From an uncultured Erysipelotrichaceae bacterium (GTDB lineage: Bacteria > Bacillota_I > Bacilli_A > Erysipelotrichales > Erysipelotrichaceae): a DNA stretch of 62,824 bases. Below are positions 25,562 through 34,710 of the stretch, piece after piece. The DNA is taken from positions 1 to 62,824 of the forward strand of contig CANDJN010000009.1 in the NCBI GenBank assembly GCA_947385085.1. The letters are read 5' to 3'. Position 1 is the stretch's first letter. Each line of letters starts with the position of its first letter. Made by a program: the position numbers and the translations under genes. The notes under the pieces were generated by a model. That model searched no databases. It was not told where the DNA came from and saw only the letters and a list, made by a program, of their open reading frames with translations.

Positions 25562-27400
25562 ATGAATAAAGAAAAAATGATTAATATTGCGGTCATCGCT
25601 CATGTCGATGCCGGTAAATCCACCTTGGTTGATGCGTTTTTACGCCAAAGCGATGTGTTTCGCTCCAATGAAAAAGTGGTGGATTGTGTCATGGATTCCA
25701 ATGATCAGGAACGAGAACGCGGTATAACAATCTATTCCAAAAATTGTAGCGTCATTCATGACGGGGTAAAAATCAACATTGTCGATACCCCGGGACATGC
25801 CGATTTTTCCAGTGAGGTTGAGCGCATTATCCGCACTGTTGACACGGTGATTCTACTCGTGGATTCCAGTGAAGGTCCGATGCCGCAAACGCGTTTTGTG
25901 TTAAGCAAAGCGTTAGAGATGGGGCTTCGTCCGATTCTCGTCATCAATAAAATTGATAAGAAAGATCAGCGAGCTCGTGAGGTCGTAGATGAGGTTTATG
26001 AACTGTTCCTTGATTTAAACGCAAGCGACGAGCAGCTGGATTTTCCGATTCTTTATGGCATCGCCAGAGAAGGCATCGTTCAATATGATTTGGATACCCC
26101 AAGCGATTCCATCGAACCGTTGTTCAAAACGATTCTGAATCATTGCCAAGGCTATCCGGATCGCGATGAAGAACCGCTACAGATGCAAATAAGCGCCCTT
26201 GCTTATGATGATTATATCGGTCGCTTGGGTATTGGACGCCTTTATCAAGGGGTGTTAAAGCCGCAAATGCCGGTACTTATATGTGACGACAACGGTCATC
26301 AGCGCTTGAAAAGCACAACCCAGATTTTTGTCTATCGCGGCTTGTCCCGCGTATCGGTAGAAGAAGCTCATAGCGGCGATATTGTCGTTGTGGCAGGTAT
26401 CCCTGATATTTCCATCGGTGAAACGATCTGTGCCAAGGATCAGCCGGTACCCCTCCCCCACATTGCGGTAGAGGAACCAACCCTCAGTATGAATTTCATG
26501 GTCAACAAATCACCATTCGCCGGACAAAGCGGCAAGTATGTCACCTCGCGCAACATTAAAGAGCGCTTGGAAAAAGAACTGGAAGTCAATGTCGGATTAA
26601 AGGTAGAACCCACGGACAGTGCCGATTGCTTTAAGGTCAGCGGTCGCGGTGAATTGCACATCTCCGTGCTGCTGGAACAAATGCGTCGTGAAGGCTATGA
26701 AGTCGCAGTATCCAAGCCCGAGGTCATTCTACATAAGGATGAAAACGATAAAACGGTAGAGCCCGTCGAAGAAGTCGTTGCGATTGCGCCACAGGAATAC
26801 AGCGGAACCATCATCAATAAATTAAATCTGCGCAAGGGCGTCATGATGGATATGAGCGAAGAAGGCGGCTATTGCCGCATCACCTATGAAGCTCCCACCC
26901 GCGGCTTACTAGGTTATCGCAGTGAATTTATCAACGATACGCGCGGGGAAGGAACGCTTGTAAGACGTATCGTCGGCTATACTCCATATAAAGGAGAAAT
27001 CCCCCAGCGCGCTAATGGCGCCATGATTTCCACGGAAACCGGTAAGGCTATGACCTATGCCTTATGGAACCTACAGGAGCGAGGAACATTGTTTATCTCA
27101 CCGCAGACAGAAGTATATGAAGGCATGATCATCGGTGAATCAGCGCGAAACATTGATCTTGATGTGAACCCGTTAAAAAACAAAAAATTGACCGCCATCC
27201 GTTCCAGCGGCAACGATGAGGCCATGCGCCTTACTCCACCGCGGGAAATCACCTTGGAAGGGGCGCTGGAGTGGATCAATGATGATGAACTGGTGGAAAT
27301 CACACCCGATACGATCCGATTACGCAAAAAGGGACTGCGTCCCCAGGATCGCCGCCAATATTATCGCGAAAAAATGAGCGCCGATGCCAAGATCAAATAA
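25562..27400 (+). CDS. typA: Translational GTPase TypA/BipA
   Basis: 612 aa, full length. G1 AHVDAGKSTLVDAFL, the switch region with RERGITI, G3 DTPGHADF, G4 NKIDK, then domains II and III, and the TypA-specific C-terminus (LNLRKGVMMDMSEEGG, GLLGYRSEFINDTRGEG, PQTEVYEGMIIGE). It is a ribosome-associated GTPase with a role in assembly and stress or low-temperature growth. It stands alone with its own promoter and terminator. Confidence 0.97.
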   Translation: MNKEKMINIAVIAHVDAGKSTLVDAFLRQSDVFRSNEKVVDCVMDSNDQERERGITIYSKNCSVIHDGVKINIVDTPGHADFSSEVERIIRTVDTVILLVDSSEGPMPQTRFVLSKALEMGLRPILVINKIDKKDQRAREVVDEVYELFLDLNASDEQLDFPILYGIAREGIVQYDLDTPSDSIEPLFKTILNHCQGYPDRDEEPLQMQISALAYDDYIGRLGIGRLYQGVLKPQMPVLICDDNGHQRLKSTTQIFVYRGLSRVSVEEAHSGDIVVVAGIPDISIGETICAKDQPVPLPHIAVEEPTLSMNFMVNKSPFAGQSGKYVTSRNIKERLEKELEVNVGLKVEPTDSADCFKVSGRGELHISVLLEQMRREGYEVAVSKPEVILHKDENDKTVEPVEEVVAIAPQEYSGTIINKLNLRKGVMMDMSEEGGYCRITYEAPTRGLLGYRSEFINDTRGEGTLVRRIVGYTPYKGEIPQRANGAMISTETGKAMTYALWNLQERGTLFISPQTEVYEGMIIGESARNIDLDVNPLKNKKLTAIRSSGNDEAMRLTPPREITLEGALEWINDDELVEITPDTIRLRKKGLRPQDRRQYYREKMSADAKIK

Positions 27401-27408
27401 TGTACAAA

Positions 27409-27442
27409 AACAGGAAGTGTGAAAATAACACTTCCCTTTTTT
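27409..27442 (+). terminator. typA terminator
   Basis: GGAAGTGT pairs with ACACTTCC across a short AT-rich loop, followed by TTTTTT. Confidence 0.9.
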
Positions 27443-27487
27443 ATGGCTATGGACTCATTAAGTCAGCAATATAATTTCATAATCTTT

Positions 27488-27994
27488 TTACTTCGTAAAG
27501 CGATAATGAATCTCATATTGACTTGCCATCTTGCTTTGGCTTAGCCGTTCCTTTTTTCTTAATAATACAATAATATCTATGGAAAGCACTAATAGCGTGA
27601 TCGCAGTTCCTCTTACAATCCAAACATAATGATCGTAGACATGATCCTGTGCTAATGCCTTCTGGCTTTCGTATAAAGCCGCAATTTCTTTTTTTACCGC
27701 ATCTTGCGTTTCCTGAGAATAAGCGTGCAGCTTCATTTCATTGCTTACCCATTGATCAACATAGGCAGAAAGCTCTTGGGATGATAAGTCCTGATCAAAT
27801 AATTGCTCATCCATAAATCGCTCGTATGCTTGTCCTTCATTGATTTCCTCATGAATCGCCTGCATATGCTCGTCCAACTGCGCATAGGCCTTATCGCTGT
27901 CGCTGCGCACATACCATTGTGGGACATAGGTGCATATGCATGTCAGTGCGGCCATCATCATCACCAGTCTTGTCAAGGCTCTTATTCTTTCCAT
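27488..27994 (-). CDS. Small membrane protein coupled to a class D sortase
   Basis: 168 aa. Membrane segments at about 7-26 and 122-144 flank an acidic, helical loop rich in Gln, Glu and Tyr; a basic tail RKKERLSQSK follows, suggesting the tail is inside and the loop outside. The start overlaps the end of the sortase gene by 13 bases, with GAGGAGG inside it, so translation is coupled. I do not recognise the family. A sortase accessory role is inferred only from coupling. Confidence 0.6.
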   Translation of the reverse strand: MERIRALTRLVMMMAALTCICTYVPQWYVRSDSDKAYAQLDEHMQAIHEEINEGQAYERFMDEQLFDQDLSSQELSAYVDQWVSNEMKLHAYSQETQDAVKKEIAALYESQKALAQDHVYDHYVWIVRGTAITLLVLSIDIIVLLRKKERLSQSKMASQYEIHYRFTK

Positions 27995-28623
27995 GAGCCA
28001 TCCTCCTCAATCCTTAACCCATTGATTTTTTTCGCATAGACAAAATAGCGATCATCCGTATCCAGTGAATCAAAAGGATAGCAGCAATACATGATCAGCA
28101 TTTCCTCGGGGCGATCTAAAACGGCGCTGTCAAAGTCATACTGTGACATGACTTCCATACCACTAACCTCATAGACGAAGCTGCCGTAATCGGTATCCAT
28201 TGTGATCCGGTCCCCTTTTTCAAACTCCCGCAGCAACCGAAAATGCGTACCGTTATGTCCTGCCAGCAGAATCGGTCTGCCCTCTCCGGGAATTGCGCTG
28301 TTTTCATATTGCCCAATGGAAGCTTCTAATATATCATCAGAATCACCAAAAATCACTTCTTTGGCAAACCCCCGCGCCTCATTGCGCAAAATCGCATACG
28401 ATTCCCAATGGGCCGGATATTTCACCTGTGAGCTCTTGATGCTTTCATGTTCACCCTGTAGCAATGAAGTAATTTTATTAACATGCTGGGCGGATAATTT
28501 AATCTGTAAATCTTGTTCAAGCTGTTGATCTGTTTTCATCTTCATCACAATCACATGGTTTAACAACAGCGCAATGATGAAGCTGATACATAAATCCATC
28601 AAGAAATATTTAAATTTCCGCAA
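27982..28623 (-). CDS. Class D-like sortase
   Basis: 213 aa from the TTG at 28623 with AGGGAG upstream; the ATG a few bases earlier is out of frame and meets a stop at once. An N-terminal membrane anchor (about 8-27) is followed by the beta-barrel catalytic domain. Catalytic residues are visible: His in LLAGHNGTHF, Cys in MYCCYPF and Arg in DDRYFVYA. Of the two Cys, the second aligns with the TLxTC position. It cleaves a C-terminal sorting signal and joins the protein to the wall. The LRR protein transcribed the other way at 29171 has a plausible signal and is the likely substrate. Confidence 0.82.
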   Translation of the reverse strand: MRKFKYFLMDLCISFIIALLLNHVIVMKMKTDQQLEQDLQIKLSAQHVNKITSLLQGEHESIKSSQVKYPAHWESYAILRNEARGFAKEVIFGDSDDILEASIGQYENSAIPGEGRPILLAGHNGTHFRLLREFEKGDRITMDTDYGSFVYEVSGMEVMSQYDFDSAVLDRPEEMLIMYCCYPFDSLDTDDRYFVYAKKINGLRIEEDGSWKE

Positions 28624-28919
28624 ACATCATACTCCCTTTCATTCACTATGATATGCTTTATCCAAAAACGTAAAGCTTAAGATCACATTGTCGATAGCGA
28701 TATCTGATTATTTGTTTGTGACAAGATATAAACGTATCGCATTGCGTTTTCTATTCACATATCTTATAAAGGTAAATAGGAATAAAGTCTGTTCCATTTT
28801 GTCAACGGATAATACTTTGTCGATATTTCCTTAGCTAACAGTATACCATATTACATGATTTTTCACCAATCACAATGAACCTACATTTTATAAAGTCAAT
28901 TAAAAAACACAGATAACGG

Positions 28920-28948
28920 TTGCTTTATCAACTGAGGGAGTATATAAT
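28920..28948 (+). promoter_or_regulatory. Promoter of the LRR protein leader
   Basis: TTGCTT at 28920-28925 and TATAAT at 28943-28948 with an ideal 17-base spacer. The LRR start codon is 222 bases further on. Confidence 0.65.
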
Positions 28949-29003
28949 AAAAACAGATAAAATACATTTTTTTCCATGGCAATATATGGAATTATGTATA
29001 AAT

Positions 29004-29125
29004 TGTCTCAAAAGGTGTACAATTGTGACAGGTAGAAATACCTGTTTTTTTATATGCTTTAAAGGTATTTTTTCATGTTTTCTCCATTCTTCTAACATGT
29101 CTATTAAAGTACACTTAACGAGACA
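29004..29125 (+). promoter_or_regulatory. Structured leader: inverted repeat enclosing an internal terminator
   Basis: TGTCTC and GTGTAC (29004-29009, 29015-29020) pair with GTACAC and GAGACA (29109-29114, 29120-29125), leaving a five-base internal loop. Between the arms sits the hairpin ACAGGTA-gaaa-TACCTGT with seven T (29028-29051). The outer pairing could bring the terminator-bypassed RNA together or compete with it. No known riboswitch class is recognised. Confidence 0.45.
29028..29051 (+). terminator. Internal terminator in the LRR protein leader
   Basis: A seven-pair stem ACAGGTA/TACCTGT with a GAAA loop and a run of T, about 120 bases ahead of the gene. It would stop transcription unless bypassed, as in attenuation, or ends a separate short RNA. 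Confidence 0.75.
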
Positions 29126-29170
29126 CTTTTTACGTGAATTGTATGTTTATCAAAAAAAGGAGGAAGCGAA

Positions 29171-30457
29171 ATGAAAAAATTATGCAGATTTTGTATGTGC
29201 TTGTTAATGCTTTTAAGCATTGCCAATGTACATAATGTAAAAGCAGAGGAGGTGAAGAAAAACAGCGTATGTGATCCAGAGATTTACATTTGTAATGACG
29301 AAACCGGTATTCCTGACAAGTTCTTGTATGAAACAATATTGTTAAATAACGACGATGATGGAGATGGTCTGTTAAGTAAGAAAGAGGCAAGCGGAATCTA
29401 TCAATTTGATGAAGCCACTAATCTGGAAGAAGAAGGAATCCAAAATCTAACCGGAATCCGATATTTAAAAAATATTGTTGATCTGTGGCTTTCCGGAGAA
29501 GATAAGGTGCAGGTATTAAACGATCTCAGTCCGTTGGCAGAATTGAATTCCGGAGCATTGAAAATGCTGCAGCTTGATCATAATGGAATCACCGATGTTT
29601 CCGCATTAAAAGACTTAGTTTCCTTAGAATCATTGGACTTATCCCATAATAAACTAACAAGTCTTCCCGATTTGAGCAAATTGACAAATCTGAAGCCGGA
29701 GCGAACCAGCTTCAAGGAAAATCAATTACCGGAAGCGGAATTGCGCATAAAGCTGCCGAAGCAATTAGCTGAAAATGATGAATGGATCAAAGCAAATGCG
29801 TGCGCTGATTGTACCGTACCGGAAGAACCAACAGATCCGGTTGATCCAGTTGATCCGGTTGATCCGGTAGATCCAGTCGACCCGGTTGATCCAGTTGATC
29901 CGGTTGATCCAACTGATCCAAGCGATCCATCTACATCAGAGGATGAATTTGTTTATTTCTTAAGCAATAAAGAAACTGGCGTAACCGTGTTTGGTAAATT
30001 CCCCATTGACATGAATCTAATTATCAATGTATTGAATGAGGATGCGTTGAAAGATGTCATGCATAAGATTAATGATGTCACTTTCACCAATAAATATCAC
30101 TTTGAAAAGGTATTCGACATTCATTTAATGAAAGACGAAGTGATTTATCAACCGGACGGTACGATTACAGTTAGAATCAAATTAGATGATGACATAAAAA
30201 ATAAACCATTAAAAATATTCTATATCTCCGATGATGGTGACTTAATAGAAATAAAGAGTGTAAAAGATAGCGATTATATATCCTTTCAAACAAATCATAA
30301 CTCCTTTTATGCGATCGTTACAGAGAAAAGCCAACAAGCAGAAAGAGGCCCGATTACCAATACTGGTGCACAACCGTTTAACAATAGCCTGATTGCGATG
30401 ATCATGATCGGTGGTTTGATGCTGGGTACAGCTAAAAGAGGGAATTGTCGTCATTAA
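29171..30457 (+). CDS. Secreted leucine-rich-repeat surface protein with EF-hand-like motif and (VDP)n stalk
   Basis: 428 aa; AGGAGG precedes the ATG. A signal peptide ends near residue 25 (NVKAEE). An EF-hand-like calcium loop, DDDGDGLLSKKEA, is at 61-73. Internalin-like leucine-rich repeats span about 90-175 (LDHNGITDVSALKDL, LDLSHNKLTSLPDL). Eight VDP triplets, flanked by TDP and SDP units, form a stiff stalk at 221-253. A domain of unknown type follows (255-390). The C-terminus PITNTGAQPF, a hydrophobic stretch NSLIAMIMIGGLMLG, then KRGN, looks like a divergent sorting signal for the sortase encoded divergently. It is likely displayed on the wall; ligand unknown. Confidence 0.8.
   Translation: MKKLCRFCMCLLMLLSIANVHNVKAEEVKKNSVCDPEIYICNDETGIPDKFLYETILLNNDDDGDGLLSKKEASGIYQFDEATNLEEEGIQNLTGIRYLKNIVDLWLSGEDKVQVLNDLSPLAELNSGALKMLQLDHNGITDVSALKDLVSLESLDLSHNKLTSLPDLSKLTNLKPERTSFKENQLPEAELRIKLPKQLAENDEWIKANACADCTVPEEPTDPVDPVDPVDPVDPVDPVDPVDPVDPTDPSDPSTSEDEFVYFLSNKETGVTVFGKFPIDMNLIINVLNEDALKDVMHKINDVTFTNKYHFEKVFDIHLMKDEVIYQPDGTITVRIKLDDDIKNKPLKIFYISDDGDLIEIKSVKDSDYISFQTNHNSFYAIVTEKSQQAERGPITNTGAQPFNNSLIAMIMIGGLMLGTAKRGNCRH
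29831..29929 (+). repeat. Nine-base tandem repeat encoding VDP units
   Basis: Eight copies of gtt-gat-ccN (Val-Asp-Pro), framed by one Thr-Asp-Pro before and Thr-Asp-Pro and Ser-Asp-Pro after. Third codon bases vary, so the array is not freshly expanded. It may vary in length between strains. Confidence 0.9.
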
Positions 30458-30487
30458 ACGAATCAGTTTCTTGTTCGACAACTCATG

Positions 30488-30530
30488 ATAAAGGACAGCG
30501 GATGGATAAACATTTCTGTCCTTTTTTAGT
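30488..30530 (+). terminator. Terminator of the LRR protein gene
   Basis: AAGGACAG pairs with CTGTCCTT across a 17-base loop, followed by TTTTTT. Confidence 0.8.
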
Positions 30531-30881
30531 GTTTGTTTGAGGCTGGTAAGCCAGCAACACTGCAGGCAAGGCATATATAAAGGATCCTGCCCCTCACCCT
30601 TTGTCGGCGGCTTACAAGGAAAAAGTTCAAAGCTCTGGACACCGTGACCAAATGGGCAGTCACTCTCCGCGAAAAGTATCAAGAAAGCGGGAAATTGTCC
30701 ATACTGAAATGAACGGACAACGTGTGGTCTGTTCACTTAGATAGCAAGGTCAGCCAAAAGCCGGGAAAAATTTTGGTGCGCTATTGCTCACACAACATAG
30801 CATTGGCCACTTTTCAGCAGGTTTTATAAGTCTTCTTGCATATTAAGGCAATGGAATCCGCTCCCGTACTTTTATACTATT
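30531..30881. other. Gene-free stretch, more GC-rich than its flanks, possible mobile-element relic
   Basis: About 350 bases with no convincing gene. Base composition is noticeably richer in G and C than the AT-rich genes on both sides. A minus-strand frame crosses it and the LRR gene end, but it is a shadow with no start signal. It may be a remnant of a transposed sequence; I cannot name the element. Confidence 0.35.
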
Positions 30882-31772
30882 TCACCAACGGGAAATAAAC
30901 TCCAATGTTTTCACAAGTGAATCCATCCTGGCCTTTCGACCATTCTCTTTATTTTTCCATCGATCACCCTTGAAAAACTTTGTCAGATGCGATTCCATTG
31001 GAACAAACAGATGTCCACCATAATCATAACTCAAATGCTGGTAGAAGTACGGAAAACTATAATTCTGTAATCGGTTGATAATCTGTTCTGCCGCTAATTC
31101 TGATGGCCACATGGTATCCATTTTAGCGGAAATCAGCAGAACAGGGCCGGTAATTTTCTCAACTTGGATCACTGCGGCAGGATTGGGATTCAGTACAAGA
31201 GGCCGGTAAAGGTCGTACATGGTTAATTCCCTCGCCTGAATACTTTTCCAAAATACACGACCAAGGGGGAATTTCTCCATCCCATAGGGGGTATAAGCAA
31301 CCTCTTTTCCATGAAAACTCCAGCTACTCCCTGATACAATAGAGATGCCTTTTTCCTTGGTGAATCCTTGACATACTGTGTTTATGGGAGCAACCGCAAC
31401 CACCGCATTTACAAGGCCTGGCAGAAAGCTTGCCGCTGTCAGCGCCAGTTCTGCCCCTTTTGAAATACCCCACAATCCTATCTTTTTATACCCCATATCG
31501 TGTAACCGAATTGCTGCTGTTTCCAAAAAGTCAATGGGAATACAAGAGAATTGCCTGGGTAAGCCTTCCTCCATCACATAGGCCAGAGCCAGAGTTGTGA
31601 GCCCATGAGATTGAAAAACACTAGCCAGCATTCGAGTCAGTTCAAATTTTCCATCGCTGCCACCGAAACAAATCAATGCTTTCCCTGAATATTTATCCTC
31701 GACAGGAAAAAACAGTTCACCATGAAACCCATCTGTTTTGACATGATATGCTTTATTTTCTGCTTTATCCAT
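30882..31772 (-). CDS. Alpha/beta hydrolase, BAAT/acyl-CoA thioester hydrolase-like
   Basis: 296 aa. It matches the C-terminal part of the BAAT/acyl-CoA thioesterase family: ALICFGGSDGKFELTRMLASVF, nucleophile in GISKGAEL (G-x-S-x-G), acid in SAKMDTMWPS and His in GGHLFVP. The triad is complete. No signal peptide, so cytosolic. Substrate is unknown; bacterial members are often linked to drug or acyl-thioester hydrolysis. It stands alone in the accessory stretch, with AAAGGAT before the ATG. Confidence 0.82.
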   Translation of the reverse strand: MDKAENKAYHVKTDGFHGELFFPVEDKYSGKALICFGGSDGKFELTRMLASVFQSHGLTTLALAYVMEEGLPRQFSCIPIDFLETAAIRLHDMGYKKIGLWGISKGAELALTAASFLPGLVNAVVAVAPINTVCQGFTKEKGISIVSGSSWSFHGKEVAYTPYGMEKFPLGRVFWKSIQARELTMYDLYRPLVLNPNPAAVIQVEKITGPVLLISAKMDTMWPSELAAEQIINRLQNYSFPYFYQHLSYDYGGHLFVPMESHLTKFFKGDRWKNKENGRKARMDSLVKTLEFISRW

Positions 31773-32049
31773 AGATGTTATATCCTTTCACCCATAATTC
31801 GATTTATTACTTGCCATTATATCACATATCTGAGAGCATGAAAATAGGATGAGTCAGACATCGTGCTAAGCAATTCCCTTTTAAAAATGCTTAACAATTT
31901 AATTAAATTTTATATGAGTTTTTGATTTATCCGCATAAACACTACATCTATAAGTAATTGCATAATTGCAAAAATATTCAATTTATCACGAAATTACCGC
32001 AATTGAATGAGCCTTGATATGACAATAAAACCGATAAGGGAGATAGCAC

Positions 32050-32274
32050 ATGAAAAGCTATGTATACCCTTTGTTCTTACTAAATGATTACTTTACTCTG
32101 ATTTCAAACTTTAAAATAGATTCATCATTTCCACATGAATTTCTCCCTTTAGTTCTTCATCAACTTGCATACGTACAGTACCATTTGCATGATAACAAGG
32201 ACGCAAGCATACTTTGGAGATATATGCGTTATAAAAGTTTTTTTAACTGCTTTTTCATATTTTGTGCAGGTTGA
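32050..32274 (+). CDS. Possible small hypothetical protein
   Basis: 74 aa, Phe/Tyr/Leu-rich, beginning MKSYVYPLFLLNDYF. AAGGGAGA lies 8 bases before the ATG, which is the main support. No family is recognised. The rest of 31773-32439 holds only AT-rich sequence with short palindromes (for example AATTTAATTAAATT near 31899). It may be a real small gene, a gene fragment or a chance frame. Confidence 0.3.
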   Translation: MKSYVYPLFLLNDYFTLISNFKIDSSFPHEFLPLVLHQLAYVQYHLHDNKDASILWRYMRYKSFFNCFFIFCAG

Positions 32275-32439
32275 TGTATTGGAATATTTATCTAAAAAAG
32301 AAATATTTTCAAATCTAATTTGAGTTTCTAAACTTATATCTAAAGCATCTCATATCACCAAGCCCCTTTGTAACATTAAGAAACATAATCTCTAATTTGT
32401 ATTCATTGAGAAATAGAATAATAGTGTTATTTACTTATA

Positions 32440-34710
32440 TTATTCGTTTACTTTTAATGCTGACACCATATCTATATTCTTGATTTTCTGCGCTATCAAT
32501 TTATTGATAAGCCATGAAAGCAAGAATGTCCCTAATAAGCTTGCAAGATACACGTAATACGGAGTATAAACATTTATATCAATAGAAGCTTGAACCGTGC
32601 CTAACATGACAAGCAATAAACTGTATCCTACAGGCAGACCAATGATTACACCAATAAATGTAAGCCATAAGTTTTGTTGTATCATGAGTTTTTTTAATCG
32701 CTTATTGTTAAATCCTAATACTTTTAAAGTTGCCATATCTCTATAACGTTCCATATAAGATAACGTTCCCAAATTATACAAGATAACACTTCCTAAAAGA
32801 ATTGCCATAAATAAAAATAAACTACATAGCATAACGGAAGCGTCCAGCATGGTATCTAATCCAGATTTTAAATCAGATTTATTTTGGGTATTACTCACAT
32901 AATCAGAATCTATTTTGACATTTGTCGGCCTGTATCCGATAATAGATGTTGTATAAAAAGGAATATTTTCCTTATCCATATCAGACTTCATCATTGTAAT
33001 GCCTTGCGACATTGGCGTATGAATGATTTCTGACACAATGGACATATACCATTTATCTGTACCAGAAAACCTGAACCGAATTCTATCCCCTATCTGAATA
33101 CTCAATTCATCTGCGATATTTTTAGATAAGGCAACACCATTTTTCAATGTCACCTGTTTATCATTTGTACCATATAAGCGAATATAATTCTGACTTTTGA
33201 TTCCCGTAAAAGATGTTGTTTTTTCATTATTTTCTGTTTTTAAAACAATAGAGCTTTCCATAAGTTCTTCGCCGAATGTATAATCTAACAACTTATTTTT
33301 ATACTTTTTATCAGAAAATGTTCCTGTGATTTTTGTTTCAAATGTTTGTACTTTTTCAAATGTCCAATCTGTTAAATTCTGCATTGATGTAAATAATCCC
33401 ATTGAAGCAAACAATAAAGAAATACAGCCGATCACTCCAAATATTGTCATCATACTTCTAAGTCTATTTTGAAAAATATCACGAATGTTCCAACGCTTGT
33501 AAAAGGATAGACAACTATTCAGGACATGGAAAGATATTTCTTTCATAGCCTTTTCGCCAAAATTTGAATAAAGTATTTTGGAAGCATTATCGCTTAAATA
33601 CTTTTTGCATATAAATATAGAAACAATAAAGCTTAAAAATACACATACCAGCGGTAAACACCAGCTTCCTTGAATAACCGCAGGCTCTAATCTAGGGAGT
33701 ACATACATTTTTTCCATAGTTGGATACAGCAATTGGGGAATTATGATATAACCTATGCACCACCCAATAACTGCGCCTACGAAACATGCAAATGTGCTAT
33801 GAGAAACATAATGCAAGTATAACTTACTTTTATGAAAGCCCAATGCCTTTAAGATACCAATTTGCATACGCTGTGAATTCAATAAACGGTGAACAGTCGT
33901 AATGGTGATAAGGATTGCAATAAACAAAAATACAGCAACGAAAATCAAACCTATTTCTTTATGCTGTGTAACTTCATCACATATCATAGAATAACTAGGA
34001 TGGTCTTCTTGCATGATTACAGATATTCCTTGCATACCGAATATGTCTTCTATCGTCTTTTCTATATTTCCAGTTCCGTTTATCAAGAGTTGATTATAAG
34101 GGACTGATAATACATCATCTGGAATGGAAGATTTATTAACAAAAGCAAAGCCCTTCTTTTGGTGGTTTGGCAACATTTCTCCCTCATTAACGTTGTAAAT
34201 ATATTCAGGAGAATAACATAATCCGATTATTTCATTCTCTATAAGCTGTCCATTTACATTTAATACAATTTTGTCATGGAGAGCGTAGTCATTCTCCTGT
34301 GCAAAAAGTAAATCAATCCATATGCCCTTTTTCGTTGTATCATATTTTTCACCGTCAGCCACCGCTATTTTAGAAATAGAATTTTGATTATCCAATACAT
34401 AGAAATCTACAGATTTATTTTTATCATGTTCAAGTGTTGATGAAAGATATAACCTTTTTTCAATTTTGAGAATATTTGACTTGCTTTCCAATTCATTTAC
34501 TTTTGCCTTATCGAATCTTTCGCTTGTTATCCATGCGTCAGCTAAATTCGTCTTATCCACAAATGAATGAAAAGATTTGTTAATTCCATTGTATTCACAT
34601 GTAATACCTGAAAAAATAAAATTACCTGCAAGCATCATTAAGAAAATTGCAATAAAAGGGACTTTATTCTTCCATATATCTCGGAACATTTTTCTTATTA
34701 ACATTACCAT
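32440..34710 (-). CDS. ABC transporter permease, FtsX/MacB type
   Basis: 756 aa. An N-terminal membrane segment, a large extracellular part, then two FtsX-type three-helix blocks (about 245-380 and 630-750) with a further anchor near 420-445. Motifs such as GILKALGFHKSKLYLHYV and ATLKVLGFNNKRLKKLMI are typical. It overlaps the ATPase gene by 7 bases. With the ATPase and a TetR regulator it forms a minus-strand module, likely exporting a peptide, lipid or drug. The module is clearly more AT-rich than the core genes, suggesting acquisition. AAGGAAGTGG precedes the ATG. Confidence 0.87.
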   Translation of the reverse strand: MVMLIRKMFRDIWKNKVPFIAIFLMMLAGNFIFSGITCEYNGINKSFHSFVDKTNLADAWITSERFDKAKVNELESKSNILKIEKRLYLSSTLEHDKNKSVDFYVLDNQNSISKIAVADGEKYDTTKKGIWIDLLFAQENDYALHDKIVLNVNGQLIENEIIGLCYSPEYIYNVNEGEMLPNHQKKGFAFVNKSSIPDDVLSVPYNQLLINGTGNIEKTIEDIFGMQGISVIMQEDHPSYSMICDEVTQHKEIGLIFVAVFLFIAILITITTVHRLLNSQRMQIGILKALGFHKSKLYLHYVSHSTFACFVGAVIGWCIGYIIIPQLLYPTMEKMYVLPRLEPAVIQGSWCLPLVCVFLSFIVSIFICKKYLSDNASKILYSNFGEKAMKEISFHVLNSCLSFYKRWNIRDIFQNRLRSMMTIFGVIGCISLLFASMGLFTSMQNLTDWTFEKVQTFETKITGTFSDKKYKNKLLDYTFGEELMESSIVLKTENNEKTTSFTGIKSQNYIRLYGTNDKQVTLKNGVALSKNIADELSIQIGDRIRFRFSGTDKWYMSIVSEIIHTPMSQGITMMKSDMDKENIPFYTTSIIGYRPTNVKIDSDYVSNTQNKSDLKSGLDTMLDASVMLCSLFLFMAILLGSVILYNLGTLSYMERYRDMATLKVLGFNNKRLKKLMIQQNLWLTFIGVIIGLPVGYSLLLVMLGTVQASIDINVYTPYYVYLASLLGTFLLSWLINKLIAQKIKNIDMVSALKVNE

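Larger units (their letters stand above)
28624..29170. other. Divergent regulatory region between sortase and LRR protein
   Basis: No convincing protein gene is seen. Minus strand: TTGGTG, 18 bases, TATACT (ending near 28840) could start the sortase transcript with a long leader. Plus strand: TTGCTT (28920-28925), 17 bases, TATAAT (28943-28948). About 75 bases after that start lies a strong terminator hairpin, framed by a long-range inverted repeat (separate entries). This looks like a regulated leader. Confidence 0.5.

Noticed and set aside
28920..29174. Plus-strand frame of 84 codons in the LRR leader
   Set aside because: It begins on the promoter itself and runs through the terminator hairpin; the residue pattern is not protein-like.
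29831..29929. Short tandem repeat considered as CRISPR-like
   Set aside because: The nine-base units have no spacers and lie in frame in a protein; they encode Val-Asp-Pro.
30242..30736. Minus-strand open frame of 164 codons across the LRR gene end
   Set aside because: It overlaps the real LRR gene and its terminator, has no ribosome-binding site, and its composition is that of a shadow frame.
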